A stretch of DNA of 64,000 nucleotides from Pyrrhosoma nymphula (GCA_963573305.1 OY754332.1:52737559-52801558); one strand, 5' to 3'; positions 22,727 to 34,894 are shown, counted from the first letter of the stretch. Numbers and translations: made by a program. Notes: generated by a model from the letters alone, not told the origin.

Positions 22727-23203
22727 CTGTTTCCTCCGGGGCAAGGGCGACGCGCGGTGGTGCTCCATGCTGGGCTGCGCCCCGGACGGCGGCGGGGCTG
22801 CGTGCGCCGAGGGCGGGGGCGGCGGTGCGGAGTACGGGGGCAAGGATGGCGCGGGGGCGAGGTGGGAGGAGGCGGCGGCGGCGGGCCGGTGGTGCGCGGG
22901 CGGGCTCTGCTCGGGGGCCTCGTCGAAGGGGCAGGCGAGGGCGGCGGGTGGCGGCGGGTGCGCCGAGGGCGGGGCGAGAGACGAGGGCAGCCGGGGCGGC
23001 TCGAGGGCGGCCAGCGGCGAGGGACAGAAGGGCGAGAGCGCCTTCGGGAGGCACGGCCCGCCACCCGCTTCGCCCGAAGCGCCGTCTTCTACGACGCGGG
23101 CGCCGCACGCCGCCGCGACCGCCACTCCCTCCGCACCCGCCCCCGCCGCTGGGTCCTCCTCCGGCGAGCCCTCTCGCTCCTCCGTATGCGCCAGGCCGCG
23201 GAC
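22727..23203 (-). CDS. bab: bab-like exon: end of BTB domain plus Pro/Ala-rich linker
   Basis: An internal exon of 477 bases (159 codons, phase 0 in and out). The acceptor is ttccggcag at 23204-23212 and the donor is AAACAG/GTGAGT at 22726-22721, a near-perfect match. It starts V-R-G-L-A, the residues that normally end a BTB domain (…EMLK-VRGLA… in this family), so the BTB exon must lie upstream. The rest is low-complexity: acidic E/G/A at about residues 10-30, then long runs of Pro, Ala, Ser and His, ending in a basic LPRRKQ stretch. GC content is far above the flanks. Several open frames on the opposite strand here are by-products of that GC content. The product is the disordered linker between the BTB and DNA-binding domains. 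Confidence 0.82.
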
Positions 23204-23212
23204 CTGCCGGAA

Positions 23213-23971
23213 GGACACATTGCGCCTTTAGGTAGATACATACTTTTATTCAATTGACGAACACCGACACCTCGGATCCTTAACCAGGTAGGACACCTGA
23301 GAACTTTTCACTCAAGGAATTAGCCCGGAAACATTCAGCTCAAACATCATGCTGCACCCAATAACACTTGCGTAAATAATAAACTCGCTTGAGTTAGAGG
23401 ATGTAGTAATAGAATAACTATTATGGCAATATTGGTTAGTGGAATTCTTTTACTATCTTTCCTATTCTCTTCATACATTCTGCATAAACAGAATTTAGAT
23501 TATTCAACAATATTGCCTGCGCTACATCAAATTTCAAACATAAATTACAAGAATTTAAAAATATTTTGATCAAATAATAACTCAGAAGACTGGAAGTTAC
23601 TTTAACTGCTTCTGATCCTTTTATTTTCCAGTACAATAGTTATATATACCCCAGATGGATTTTATTTTTGGATGTTTATATATTTCCCACTGACAGGGTT
23701 CAAATTTGGGGAGGCCTTTTTAGATAGGTTCGGCTCAGTTCAAAGCGTTAAATATTCTAAATACCAGATCTTTCTGGGAATCCGCCCGCAGCACTGGGAA
23801 AGGCTTTACTAAATGAACTTACTTTGGGTCCCTATATACAAAGAAAAATGACTTTTCACGAAACCGAGCGAGAAAGCGAGCGTATCAAGAGCAGTTATCA
23901 AGATTGATTACAAGGACTATTTCCCGTTCAAGATAATAGAGCATTTGGGCATTTAAACCTAAGACCAACCA
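23213..23971. other. intron upstream of the first visible exon, no gene seen
   Basis: On the minus strand this should be the intron leading to the VRGLA exon. No BTB coding exon is visible here or further upstream in the window. Confidence 0.5.
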
Positions 23972-24158
23972 ATTAATAAAATATAAAACTTAGTATTTTC
24001 CACACTACTTTAATGCTACCTCAACCGGTTTCGATGCTTCCACGTTATTTTCAAAAGGAGTAAAAGAACTCCTCTTGAAAATGACGTGACAGCATCGAAA
24101 CCGGTTGAGGTAGTATTAAAAGTAGTGTGGAAAATACAAAGTGTTATATTTTATTAAT
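23972..24158. mobile_element. foldback MITE, 187 bp, with accggtttcga arms
   Basis: Nearly the whole element is an inverted repeat: attaataaaatataa…tattttccacactact…cctcaaccggtttcgatgc on the left and the complement on the right. Each arm is about 85 bases with few mismatches, and the central loop is a few bases. The accggtttcga core recurs in MITE-like repeats of many arthropods (from memory). Confidence 0.85.
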
Positions 24159-25269
24159 ATGAATTTCCACCAAGTAAACTCGTCAACGATTGATCTACTA
24201 CGACCAACCTTTGTTCATCTAAGAAGATACGCCTGAGCGAGCTGGTACCCTATTGGTCGTAGGTATAAATTTCCAAATACTCTATTATCTTGGACGAATA
24301 ATAGTTTGTTGAAGCTCTCCACTCTATTCCCCTTCCAGTAAACGACTTTCTCCATCCAGAGCCATTATTGCCAAATAATCTCTGGAATATATTCCGTTCT
24401 TGGTCCACCTCGAGTTCCTTGAACCTTCTTTCCACTTTTCGACCAATACCATTTTCAGAAGGTTGTTACGCCACAGTTTCTGTTCAATAAGTTTGTCTTT
24501 TCTTCTACCAATTGTTTTCATTCAATACGATGGACACACTATGTAGCTGATAGAATAACCCCAAGAATAGTTCATATTTGAAAGATTAAGCCCTGTAATT
24601 GGAGGTTGAAAAACTGATGTATTATAAGTATAGGTAATATTGAAAGTACTAAGCTAACATCCAATAACTTGATAGTAAGTACTACCCAACAACAACGCAT
24701 TTCGTAGGCTAGATTCATGAGTTTTACTACTTAGCATTTCAATAAAAAAATATTGATGCTCTTACTAAGTTCAATATCTATACTTTATCTTACTGTCTAC
24801 ACTAAACTTATACCCGCCGTTATAAAACTGGTCCATTAACTTTTAAAAATCGGGAAATAAGAAGACGTTTGGAATCTGTTCAACCACGAGTGTGAAAATA
24901 ATATTTTTGGCATCAGTTCCAAGCTGTGTAATCCATAAGGAAATCATGTAGATTAGGAGCTCTGTTAATCAGTGCGTGTTCAACAACCGATTTCACCCCG
25001 CCGTCCCCGTTCAACGAAACGCACCACCCATTTCACTGTTTCTGCAATTCTAATTTCGAGTTCATGTACATGTATTTCGAGTTCGAGTTCGTGCAAGCGA
25101 GTAACTGCACAGGTACGCTAATCGCCATAGATCTCCCCTCGCCCTGTCGCCCTGCGACAATAAACACGCTTACCCACATACTTTTCAAATATCGCCCCCT
25201 ATCGTCATGCACGATCTCCCGGCCCATGACGACGCCCCATGCCAAAGTATGGACAAAGAATTTACTATT
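24159..25269. other. no gene seen
   Basis: AT-rich. Short open frames only. Nothing recognised. Confidence 0.5.
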
Positions 25270-26240
25270 AAACTTTTCAGACCTCTCTCTAAACCTCTAA
25301 TAGCGGACGCTGGATGGTCGCGTCGAAGCCATGGCCACAGATATGAGGCAAATTCAGGAGTGGTTTGCACTATTGGCTACATAACTAAGAAACTCCTCTC
25401 AACTATCTGGATGTTTGGAAAAAGTATTGCAGCATGTGTCAGTATCTGCATAAACGTGGATGGTCAATGACGCACGAAAGTGGCTTTAGAAACTGGATTG
25501 GATCATCCAGCGGAATGGAAACTGATATGGTTGCCCAGGCATTTAGGTGCAGCGAGGAAATGCACGGTTTAGTTTAGGATTTCCTTAAGGCCCATGGTGA
25601 TTCCAGTGTTTTAAGAGGGTGCGTAAATCCGTCTCATATGGAAGACAAGTGAAATAAATAGTGTGCTAACCATGTGGTGAAATGCTACACTAAATCTCTT
25701 TTTGAAATTATCGATAGTCACCCAGAATTGAAACCAACTCCAACCAAAAACACGATAATGAAGCTGGAAAGATCAGCCCGAGGAGCATTTTTCCACAATT
25801 CTAAAGAAAAAAATGGCTTCTAACTCACTTGTTGAGGATCTGAAAAACGGGCCGCTGCACGCATTCAACAAACACTCGCCTTGTAAAGCATATTACTGTA
25901 ATCACGCAAGGAGGGAAAAGGTTTTTAACACAAAGGAAATGGATCCCCTAGAAAGAGTCAACCATTCACTGAAGCCTTTGATAAGTAAATCAAATATGAT
26001 AGTCACTAATGACACCCGCAACCTTGCCGAGAATTTTATGTCTTTGGTGGCTAAGTTTGTGGGAGACATGCAAGTTAACTGCGGAAAAAGGGGTCCCTAC
26101 TCTCATCGAGTGTAGAGCTTGATTTTCAGCTGAGGCTTAAGTGGCATTATTCTGCGTGGAAAATGATATGCGGAAGAAGTCTTTTCAAAAGTATGCACCG
26201 TTTGGGTGAGCGAAGACTGAAACGATTGCAGTCAGCTAGG
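25270..26240 (+). pseudogene. Mutator-like transposase relic
   Basis: Reading across frames shows a familiar multicopy arthropod protein with a Mutator-like transposase domain. First comes DAGWSRRSHGHRYEANSGVV (from about 25308), the V-D-G-G-W-x-x-R-S…N-A-x-S-G-V block. Then TKKLLS…, a segment NWIGSSSGMETDMV…EEMHG (about 25490-25570), HGDSSV (about 25592-25610), CANHVVKCYTKSL (about 25660-25700), and a later open stretch at 25813-26115 including DPLERVNHSL. Stops and frameshifts break it throughout. Catalytic acidic residues cannot be judged reliably. No element ends were found. Confidence 0.6.
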
Positions 26241-26329
26241 AGATGTCCCGGAAGCGAGCAATATCTTTGATGCACATTCTACTGAAAATATAAGGTAATT
26301 AAAATGGACTGAGCTCGACTTGCAGCAGG

Positions 26330-28984
26330 GAGTATTTCCTTTTTAGAAAGTGAAGAGAATATAGAACTTCCTCTTCTGGCCGGAATTTTCTGACCTGTTG
26401 ACCGGAGAATATTCAAACAACATTCATTTACTTAGTAATAAACAAGGGAAAAAAACAATGATTTCTGAAACAATATTTGAGAGAGGCGAAATGAAAAAAG
26501 GTTCCAGAGCAAAGATTTTTTCAATACGAGTCTTTTCGAAAAGTAACAATAAATGTACGGCTCAACTGAAATGTTAAAATTTCCCACGCAGAAATACTTA
26601 TTTGAAAAACATATGCGACATTTCTTTTTTTCGCAGTAAAATCTGGTACCTCGATTTCACGGTCGCACCCAGGTGGAATCATTTTTTTACCATTATAATA
26701 ATATGATTTTTTAGTTCAGTGATAGATATTCTCTATCGCTCCGCTTAAGTACATACGTATTTTTTCCGTTTATTAGGTGCCCTGTAACGCCGTGCGGAGC
26801 GAGACGGATTATAGAAAGCCGTTTGTCGAGCTTATTGGGCCGTCACAATAGAAATTTCCCTTTGTGATGAACAAATCTCTCTTGAAATTTCATGTCGAAG
26901 TTGATCAGATATATCAATAGATTGCGGGATTACTTCATGTGTAAAGGCTATTCAGTACAGCGTACCTTCGCGGCGAACGATATACGGTAAAAACTAAAGG
27001 TTGCATGCACCGGGCCTCACAGTAGAAAGAAAAATGGCAAACGAACGAATCCCTTTTCGTTGACAAATGCTACCGTACCACTGCATTTGTTCTCAGAATC
27101 GTTCCTTGAGATAGTTTTTCCCTACTCCCACGGCCCTAACGAAGGGGAAAAAATAAAAAAAAACTTCATCCACCGTCTTCAACACGACTATTACCAGGAT
27201 CATCATCGGGCCCGCCCGCCCTAAAATCTCTCTACAAAAGAAGTATCTGGTTACATACTAGTATCCCCACTCCAGACCCTCCACTGGTGTCTTATTTCAT
27301 CGCAGGTGGAGGGAGGAACTGGGAAAGACGGACCTTCGCGGCAGTTAGTTCTTCAAAGGGGCTCTGATAGCCATCGACCCTTTCACCATCTCAGCGGGAG
27401 AGATTCACACGACTTACCACCACCAGCCTTAGCTGCAATTTTTAAATACAGCTGAGGTCAATTAGTTTACCTTATGAAGTATTCAGATAGGAAGTTTGAA
27501 AAATGGGTGAAAAAGGAGCTCACCTTAATTCCTGTCGCTGAAAAATACCTCAATTAATGAGAAAGCAAATATGAAAAAGGGACACTTAAATGGAAGTTAT
27601 GCTCAGAAAACCTCACAGGGTACAACTGTAAGTGACCTGCTATTCTACAAGATTCTAAGTTCGAGACTATCTGGCCATCAGTTGAAAACCTTATCCACCA
27701 GTATACCGCGATTTTAAATTAACAATCGCCAGAAAAAATCAACTGTAATTTATCATAAAATGATTCTCCTTTCTCATGAATATAATAAATAAAAGGAGAC
27801 ATGAGTGCTTTGGTTCATTGGTTTCTTGCGGTTAAATCTTGTAGAATTTGAGAATACATAATAGTCAATAATGCTTTTCAGGCAGATAAAATGTAAAATC
27901 CTCGGGCACAAAAAATTGAGATCGCGTTTATACTAAAATTTCAGATTAGATCTAGGGCACTACCGAGGCTTTTTCAGAGTCAAGGCTCTTTTTCACTTAA
28001 TAAGTAAAATAAATATCAATTCGGTGAGAAGCAACTTACATTTAACAACTCATGCTCTCGTAACAGTCCAAGCTAAGCCTGAGGACCAAACGCGTTAGAG
28101 GAGAGCGATTCCAGTTTTCAAGTCAAATGCACTCCACTCGGGTCATTCCCTATTAGTATAGGCGTAGAGAAACTTGGTGGGCCTCACTTGTGAAGAACAT
28201 GACGCAGAGGAGAGGAAAGCATGCAAAAGATGTGGGATAAAGCGGCGTCTTCTTCCTCCGGAAATCCTCGGAGTACTTCGGTACCTTTGCCCGTTCATCA
28301 GCACTTGATTCACACTCAGCGACCTCTAGTTGTCCACTGGTGAGTGCCAACCAAGTTTCGCTATTCTTATACATTTTTTTTGGAAACAAAACTTCCAACA
28401 ATATTTCTTTAATCAATGACCCTTGCCACGTAGTTCTCGAAAGTATCGCGAGAAAGCGATGGCGAGCTATGAATAAAACGATCCTCGTTATCGCTAAGAA
28501 TCCAACCGAGATAATGGAGGGGGGCGTCATATTCCTTCCTTGGAGGGGTGCTGTGAAGACAGTCCCGTTTTCTCGTCAGAGCCCTGCAGTCCACCTCCCA
28601 CCTCCTCCATACCTAATTTGCGAAGTCATTTTGCATTTTGTCGAATTTCCATTTGCATTTTTGATAAGTATAAACTTCCATCAAAGATTGGAAATAGTAC
28701 CAGAAATTAACAAAAATAATGCTTTTGAATTCAATCGAGGACTATGATTTCATTACATTTTAACGTCTCTAATCATCCTACGTCAACGTAATGCTTAAAA
28801 AATGCATGACATTATTGGTAATTTTTACATTTATGGATCTTACTCATACATGAAGTTCTTCGTTCTGGTCCTATTCGTAGCCTCTGTCGTACATGTAGCG
28901 TAATGACCCTGCACGCTCAATTTACCAAGTAGGTGTTATTTACGGCAATAAATAATTTGCAGTCGGCATGTACTTCAACGCACA
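26330..28984. other. no gene seen
   Basis: Mixed AT-rich and moderately GC-rich sequence. A short inverted pair ccctccac/gtggaggg lies near 27277-27313. Open frames at 28153-28747 on both strands do not resemble known proteins. Confidence 0.45.
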
Positions 28985-29580
28985 AATAGCGTAAGTTTAA
29001 AAAGTAATTATTCATGAGGATATGGCATCGTTATTTTGATAATGTCGACAGGGAAGGGGAAAAGATGGTTGATAAGCGTTAGTTTTCGCTTAATTGTCTT
29101 CAAAATAAGCAAATTTTCTTGGCTGGCCATGTACGTTATTTCCTTAACCTACTCCTATGAGGAAGGAATGGGGTTTTTCTAACAGGCGCATTTACAGAAA
29201 AAAATTCATCTTTAAGTTGGGCTTGGTCTACAGTAGTTATATCTTATGTTCAAATAAAGTACTAATTAAAAAAATTGAGCGCCACTACAATTACGCTTTC
29301 CTTCCTCACGTAGATTATAATGTGTTCTAGAGCAATCCGCAGGAATAAAATGGTGAGGAAATGACTCGACATCCAAATTCCAGCAGTCCCCCAAGTCCGC
29401 CAAGGTTACTCCCCCTCACCTTCCCTCTCCAGATGGCCAGAGATAAACATAAAGATCCAATTAGGGAGGGGTAGTGGGCAGAAATGCCTTCCTCAGCGAC
29501 TCAAGCTAAAGAGATCCATGACATGACATAAATTGTAACATGATCATCTGTTTACCTTACGCGTAAATTACCCTGTATGA
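28985..29580. repeat. dispersed repeat, copy 1
   Basis: Shares ordered blocks with 34895-36000: gaggatatggcatcgtt (about 29015 and 34913), gcaaatt(t/a)tcttgg (about 29109 and 35213), acgtta, and cataaattgtaacatgat (about 29527 and 35955). The order and orientation are the same, with large indels between blocks, indicating two decayed copies of one family. No coding content is recognised. Confidence 0.55.
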
Positions 29581-30924
29581 CAGTTGATGGGTGACAGCTG
29601 ATGCAACAGTTTTATCCTTAGACGATTGCAAAAGCTTCATATCATGCGAAACATAAGAAAGTAAGAAGGAATCCAGTCCAGGGAATAAATTTATCTTTGA
29701 GTTTGGACTTCTGGGGTGGCCACAGGGTCTGTCAGTGGAAAGCACCTTAGATTCGTAATTTATTATGATGTACACTATGTAACCCGATGCGTCGGATTTT
29801 CTTCTCCGGAACACCTTTAACTTCTTTTTTCTCCCTCTACGTCGTATTTTTTCTTTTTATTTCGTTTTTTTTCCGTCTTTCCGCGCTTATTTCCGGGCTT
29901 CTTCTCTCACCAATTCTAACTCCTTGTTACTTGTTTAATTATTTCTCTTGTCTCCTAGTTTCGCCCTCCTCATCTTTATTTACTTACTCATCCGCAATTT
30001 TGCATTGTTACCCCTCGAAAACGCTACTTATATCGTTAATAGTTAATGGACGTTGGGTTACAACTATATCCTGCCATTTTTTATATTCTTTCTCAATAGA
30101 GCAGCATGAAATCTCTTTTATCCATCCATTATCTCGTTTAATTTACCAAACGGCATTTTAGTTAAAATTTGAAAAATCACAATTTATGCACTATAGTGTG
30201 GGCCGTACAGACGCATCCTACGCGTTCAGTGAATGTGAAATATTACCATTCGTTTATGCATTACAACTGGTTTAAAAATGTGATTATTTTTTAAGGGTAT
30301 TTCAAATAATCAATCGGAATGCTCGTTTTTAATTGGAAATTTGATTGGTAACTATTTTTGCGGCTGCTTAGCTGCAATTAAATAATGTGAGGGTGTACTA
30401 TCTGGGGCCGGAAAGCACAGAGCACCCCACCACTCAACATTTGGTACAGTAGTTGATTCAGAAGTGAACCGATTTTCCTGGCATTTATATGCTTACCCCT
30501 CCAGTATTTCAACGAAATTTGTCATTTGCATCATAGCGGCTGAATGTGCCTTTGCATTTCGCCTCGGGCCACACTAAAGAAAACAGCATTCAGCAGTCAA
30601 TAGTAATTTTTGAAAGTTGCAGAAAGTGCATTCCGAAGACCCATTTCTCTTCATAATTGGAGGACTATTCGTAAAATAAAAAATAACTCCCACTTTTGAG
30701 CTTTTTTTATTTTAACACTTCCATTACTTGATGAAAACGGAAAATTCAGCAGTGCTTTCCAAAATCCTCGTCGGCATCTATAAATCCAAGTGTTCAGATT
30801 TTGTCCATCCTGAAATTTTCATTTTGCGCTGCCCAATCTGTCCTTCGTTTTATGTACAAACTGTATTTGATTCGCCGTAAATTTTCTTCAGCACATTTAT
30901 GGAGAATTATATTTTAATTTGGGT
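29581..30924. other. no gene seen
   Basis: A T- and C-rich stretch at about 29815-30010 gives a spurious open frame. Nothing else is recognised. Confidence 0.45.
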
Positions 30925-32605
30925 ATTCCTCCAGATGATTGGTGGATTTTTTGACCGCCCTCATCCTAACTTCCTAAATTCTGGGACATCATCTCACGTT
31001 TCGGCCATACATGGCTCGCCATCAGATCTTGAATTCCTCACATCGTCCACCTCTTCTAATTTCGCCTAGAGTTCCTATCCTCTTCCACGCATACCCAGCG
31101 TTCTCCCCTTCATTCGTCTGTTCAACATGCCCATACATCTCAAAATGTCGTCCTTCATCCATTCCTTCTGCCTTCTCTGAACCTCTGCCACCGGCTTCCG
31201 CTCCTCTCCAACCATATCCAATACCTCCTCGTTCCGTCTTCCATACCACCCAGCTTACCATCTCCATACTTCTCCAAGCCCACATCTCAAATGCCTCAAG
31301 TCTACGTTCATCCTCTCTTCGCAATAACCAAGTTACCCATTATAGCAACACGCTCCACATCAGTCTTTTCTTTTCACACCAGTCTTTTCTTAACGTCTTT
31401 TCTCAGACCCCCCACAATTCCCTTCTCTTAGAAAATGCTTCCTTAGCCTGGGCAATTCTACAACTGATGTCCCTGCCACTAAATCCATTTTACTTCAAAA
31501 TACTACCCCAATACGTTAACTATTCAACGTACCCTGTTTGGTTAAATTCCACCCATATACTCAGTTCCGCATTCTTACTACTAGAAAATATCATCACTTT
31601 CGTATTCCCGATTTATCTTCATCCTTTACCTTTCGCACTCCACCTCTAACGCATTCATTATTGACACTAATCCCTTGGCTGACTTAAAAACTAACGATTG
31701 TTTATCTTCAAATCTGACTGACTATATCAGATCCCCTCGTACCCTTATTCCCACCTCCATCTCGCCCCGTGTTTTCCTCACAATTTCTTCTGAATATACG
31801 TTAAAAAGCAATGACGATAGTGGGAACCCCTGCCTTACTTCCGTCCTATCACGGCCCATCCCGATTCACCAACGCATACTCTAACCTGCGCCGTCTGCTT
31901 CATGTGGAGATTCCGATGAGACATCTCCCCCTCCAATCGGCCCTCAATTTCTTCAGAAGTTCCATTAATTTCGTCCAGTACCCCTATCGAACGCCTTCTC
32001 GAAATCTACAAATTAAGCTAAAACATCCTGGCATTTTCTAGGTTTCTTTCTACGTGCGTCCTCATCACTCCTATAACGTCCCTCGTTCCCGTCCCTCTCC
32101 TAAACCCAAAATGGTCGTCACCATGGTATTCGTTAGCCTTCTATTTATAACTCTATAAGAACTACTTTGGCCGCGTGTGATATTTACCTTTTTTCTATTA
32201 TATTCATACGCTTTTGCCTTGCTCTTCTTCGGTATGGGAATTAGTAATTTCTTCACGAAGTTCTTCGGCCACACTCCATTCTCATACAACCTACGAATAA
32301 GTACAAAACGTTTCCACGTTCTCCCCCATACTCTTTAGGAATTCCGAAGGTATATTATCTCTTCCTACCGCCTCATTCCTTTTCATGTCTGTAGTGCTCT
32401 TTCTATGTCACTATCATGGAAATCTAGTCCGATGCCATTCCTGTCGATGTCATCTTCCTTTTCTAAATCTAAATTACTGGGCCTTATTTCCTTACCATAA
32501 AGCTCTTCAACATATTACCTCTTCCTCTCCTGGACCTCCTTTCGTTCTACTTTAAATTTTCCTGTCTTGTCTGTCATAGTTGCAATTACCCTTCCCTTAC
32601 TATGC
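30925..32605 (-). mobile_element. LINE copy, reverse transcriptase and 3' part (RTE-like)
   Basis: On the minus strand, from 32605 down, decayed ORF2 phrases appear in the expected order. Linker residues come first (32560), then GVWPKNFVKKLLIPIPKKSK (about 32270-32210), then FGFRRGTGTRDVIGVMRTHV (about 32110-32050). A degenerate F-E-K-A-F-D catalytic-palm region follows (about 31990). VRQGFPLSSLLFNVYSEEIV (about 31840-31780) is reverse transcriptase motif B. The tail contains LRREDERRLEAFEMWAWR (about 31330-31270). Stops and frameshifts are numerous, so it is dead. It is truncated at its 5' end. Confidence 0.75.
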
Positions 32606-33249
32606 CAGTTTATATATAATTATTAAAATGTAACTGCTCAAGCCTCTTTTTGAAATTGGAGAATTGTAGGTAAATAAAAAAATTCACTGCCTGTAATACC
32701 ATAAAGAGTAAAACCTACCATTATTAACTTTATTCGGAGTATTTCAATGGTCGGATCAAACCGCGGAAGTATCACTGCATCCTATTTACTTAGTAAAATT
32801 AGCCTGGAATAGGTTTTAGAAGTTGACTTCAATTGACTGTTTTAATTCAAGGTGATCAATAGCGTTGGTACATTAGAAGGCTAATAAGAATGCATTCGTA
32901 TGCATTAAAAACCTCATAAGGTAGGAAACTTTTATTTTCACGGAAATTTCATTTCCAGTCATGCCTTTAGATTTTTACAGCAATGATAAGAAACTAGATT
33001 TTTCACTTCACTGATATTTACGTTTTCGTTACAATATCAATCCGAATTTCAGTTTTTTTATTCTAAATTTAAACTGAATATATATTAGTTGCTATTTCCT
33101 ATTTTTATGTTTTAACACTAAGCAATTTTATTTTATCTAAGCGCTCTGATAATGTCAAGATTATTGTTTTCCCTTTTGAGAAGCTTTTGTCAACGCAAGA
33201 AATAACTGTTTTGCCATAAAAATTAATGATTTAATTCATTTTTTTTCAA
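32606..33249. other. no gene seen
   Basis: AT-rich. Nothing recognised. Confidence 0.5.
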
Positions 33250-33360
33250 TGAGACGTGACTCAAAACTGAGATGAGACTGGGCTTTACAAGACAAGAAAC
33301 GAGACGAGACTCGAGTTCGGAAAGCGAGACTGGGACGAGTCTGACGCTAAGTCTCGTATC
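33250..33360. repeat. GAGAC-rich low-complexity stretch
   Basis: GAGAC, or its complement GTCTC, occurs seven or more times in about 110 bases (for example gagacgagactcgag near 33313), interspersed with variants. It resembles a decayed simple repeat of about 5-6 bases. Confidence 0.6.
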
Positions 33361-33364
33361 TGCA

Positions 33365-33520
33365 CAGGTGAACTCTTCTCGAGCTTCTCATCGGGTTGAT
33401 TTCTGATTCCTTCCTACGTTTCGTAAGGAAATCAGGGCTGTTGATGAGGATAGGAAAGCCTTTCGAAACGTCGACCAGAATTGAAGAGCTCAACCCGGAG
33501 AGAAGTTGACCACGAAAGTT
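33365..33520. mobile_element. MITE-like inverted repeat with tttcgaaacgtcga core
   Basis: Left end gaactcttctcgagcttctc and right end gagctcaacccggagagaag form imperfect inverted ends (gggttga / tcaaccc match). The phrase agcctttcgaaacgtcga (about 33458) recurs in insect MITE-like repeats, from memory. About 155 bp, non-coding. Confidence 0.55.
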
Positions 33521-33958
33521 CCCTAGGAAAGCGTCAAACCTCCGGGAGGCCTACTTGACATCGTCATTCTTCAATGCCTCAATTACTAGGGTATAACTCA
33601 TGGCAAGACGCAGAAGACGATGGTTGTGAGTACGAAGGAAAAGGCATGGTAATATATCTGCAACGATCCCCAAAGCAGGCTTGGTCACTCCTCATAGAAG
33701 TCGCCCACCTAAAGGCATCGAGCTGATGGTCTTATGGTACTCAGTTGGTTGTTAACTTGGAGGGCGAATGACAACTGAGGTAATTTGCGCCATTAAGGAT
33801 AGATGGGTGAGTTGGAATGGGAATCGTTTCGGGAATGGAAGAAAGGTGGAGATATACCCGGCCTCTGCATTAGCCAACTCGAAACGAAAGGAGCCAAAGG
33901 GTCCACAGGGAATCATCCCATCTGAGGGACGGAGGACGGAATGTGAGTTGCTCTACTC
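33521..33958. other. unclassified repeat-like sequence
   Basis: Moderately GC-rich and compositionally unlike its surroundings, without coding content I recognise. Its position between a MITE-like unit and a tRNA-like unit suggests it is the body of a retroposon. Confidence 0.35.
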
Positions 33959-34075
33959 ATGGCTTCAAAAGTAGGGATCGGGATTTCGCTTAAGAATCCC
34001 AGCCACTGCCGGTATTCGTGCCCGGGACTGTGGAATGGGAAACAAGCACTCTGGCCGTCACACCAAACTAATTAC
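33959..34075 (-). mobile_element. tRNA-related SINE head
   Basis: On the minus strand, ttggtgtgacggccagagtg (box A-like) is followed about 40 bases on by cccgggcacgaataccggc (box B-like). It is too degenerate to fold as a functional tRNA. Confidence 0.45.
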
Positions 34076-34894
34076 CTTTTGGTGCTCTTAGATCCTATGT
34101 CAGTAGGAAAAGGCACCATCAACCGGTATTCATTGCAATTAAAGGGCATTCTAATGTCAAGTAGAAACTTAGCAGGACTAGACGAGACGGGAAGGTTAAT
34201 TTTTTGATTCTCAAGATATTTCAGGGATTTAGTTTCCTCCCACCCTTCAACAGCACATCAAAATCTTTTTTCGCATACCTAAAAAAAAATTCTGAATAAT
34301 CAAATTCTCAAACAAAGTATGACCGTCAGTTGTAGTTCTGCGCTTGAGAAAAATTCTTTCTCGAATGCGAATACGGTTGCTGTTCATCTAACGAGTCCAG
34401 ATCTAAAACTTATTCTAAGTAATACATAGATTGTTTTTCGACCAAACGCCAAAATTGGCCAAACTAGCCTTAAAATGCGATTTTGAACATTAAGCGTACA
34501 AAAATGGAATATAAAATAAAAGAGCATGTTTAAAAATATGTACCACTTCCGCTACAACTGAGATTATATCCAAACATATTAATGAAATCAATAATAAAAA
34601 ATTCCAAGGAGGACTTTTACACAAATGTATCTTTAATGTGTTTAACAAGTCCTTATTGACCGTGCTGAAAGAGCAAGAAAGACATAGGTTATTTCTCGAT
34701 TCGTGGACCCAACTCAACAAACATCGTCCTTCGTGCTTGTTCCTCCATACCTATAATGTTTTTTGACTCTGCACGGTAACTTCTAATGTAATATCTGAGG
34801 CAATATGTACTATATTGTCGAAATTCATATCTATTCACGAATAGCTTAAGCTCCACTGGTTATTGAAATGCTAAATGTTGATAAATTATTGTAA
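34076..34894. other. no gene seen
   Basis: AT-rich. Nothing recognised. Confidence 0.5.

Larger units (their letters stand above)
6354..23203 (-). other. bab: bab-like BTB/Pipsqueak gene, 3' part (span of five coding exons)
   Basis: Span of a host transcription-factor gene read on the minus strand. Five exons were found by matching open frames to splice sites: 23203-22727, 20346-20218, 17672-17472, 16698-16623 and 7189-6354. The joined phases are consistent throughout, giving about 572 codons after the BTB domain. Introns are 2380, 2545, 773 and 9433 bases, and the last is swollen by nested transposons. The 5' exons with most of the BTB domain are not in the window. Proteins of this class are nuclear DNA-binding repressors that dimerise through BTB and bind AT-rich sites through the Pipsqueak domain. 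The choice of bab over jim lovell (lov) rests on memory of the Pipsqueak region and its AT-hook-like neighbour, and is moderate. Confidence 0.8.

Noticed and set aside
22615..23257. Long open frames (up to 206 codons) on the plus strand and in other minus frames
   Set aside because: GC-rich sequence lacks stops in all frames. Only the minus frame ending at AAACAG/GTGAGT agrees with the neighbouring exon phases.
31011..31649. A 212-codon plus-strand open frame
   Set aside because: It is antisense to the RTE-like LINE, whose minus-strand motifs are clear. The frame is Ser/Pro-rich and featureless.
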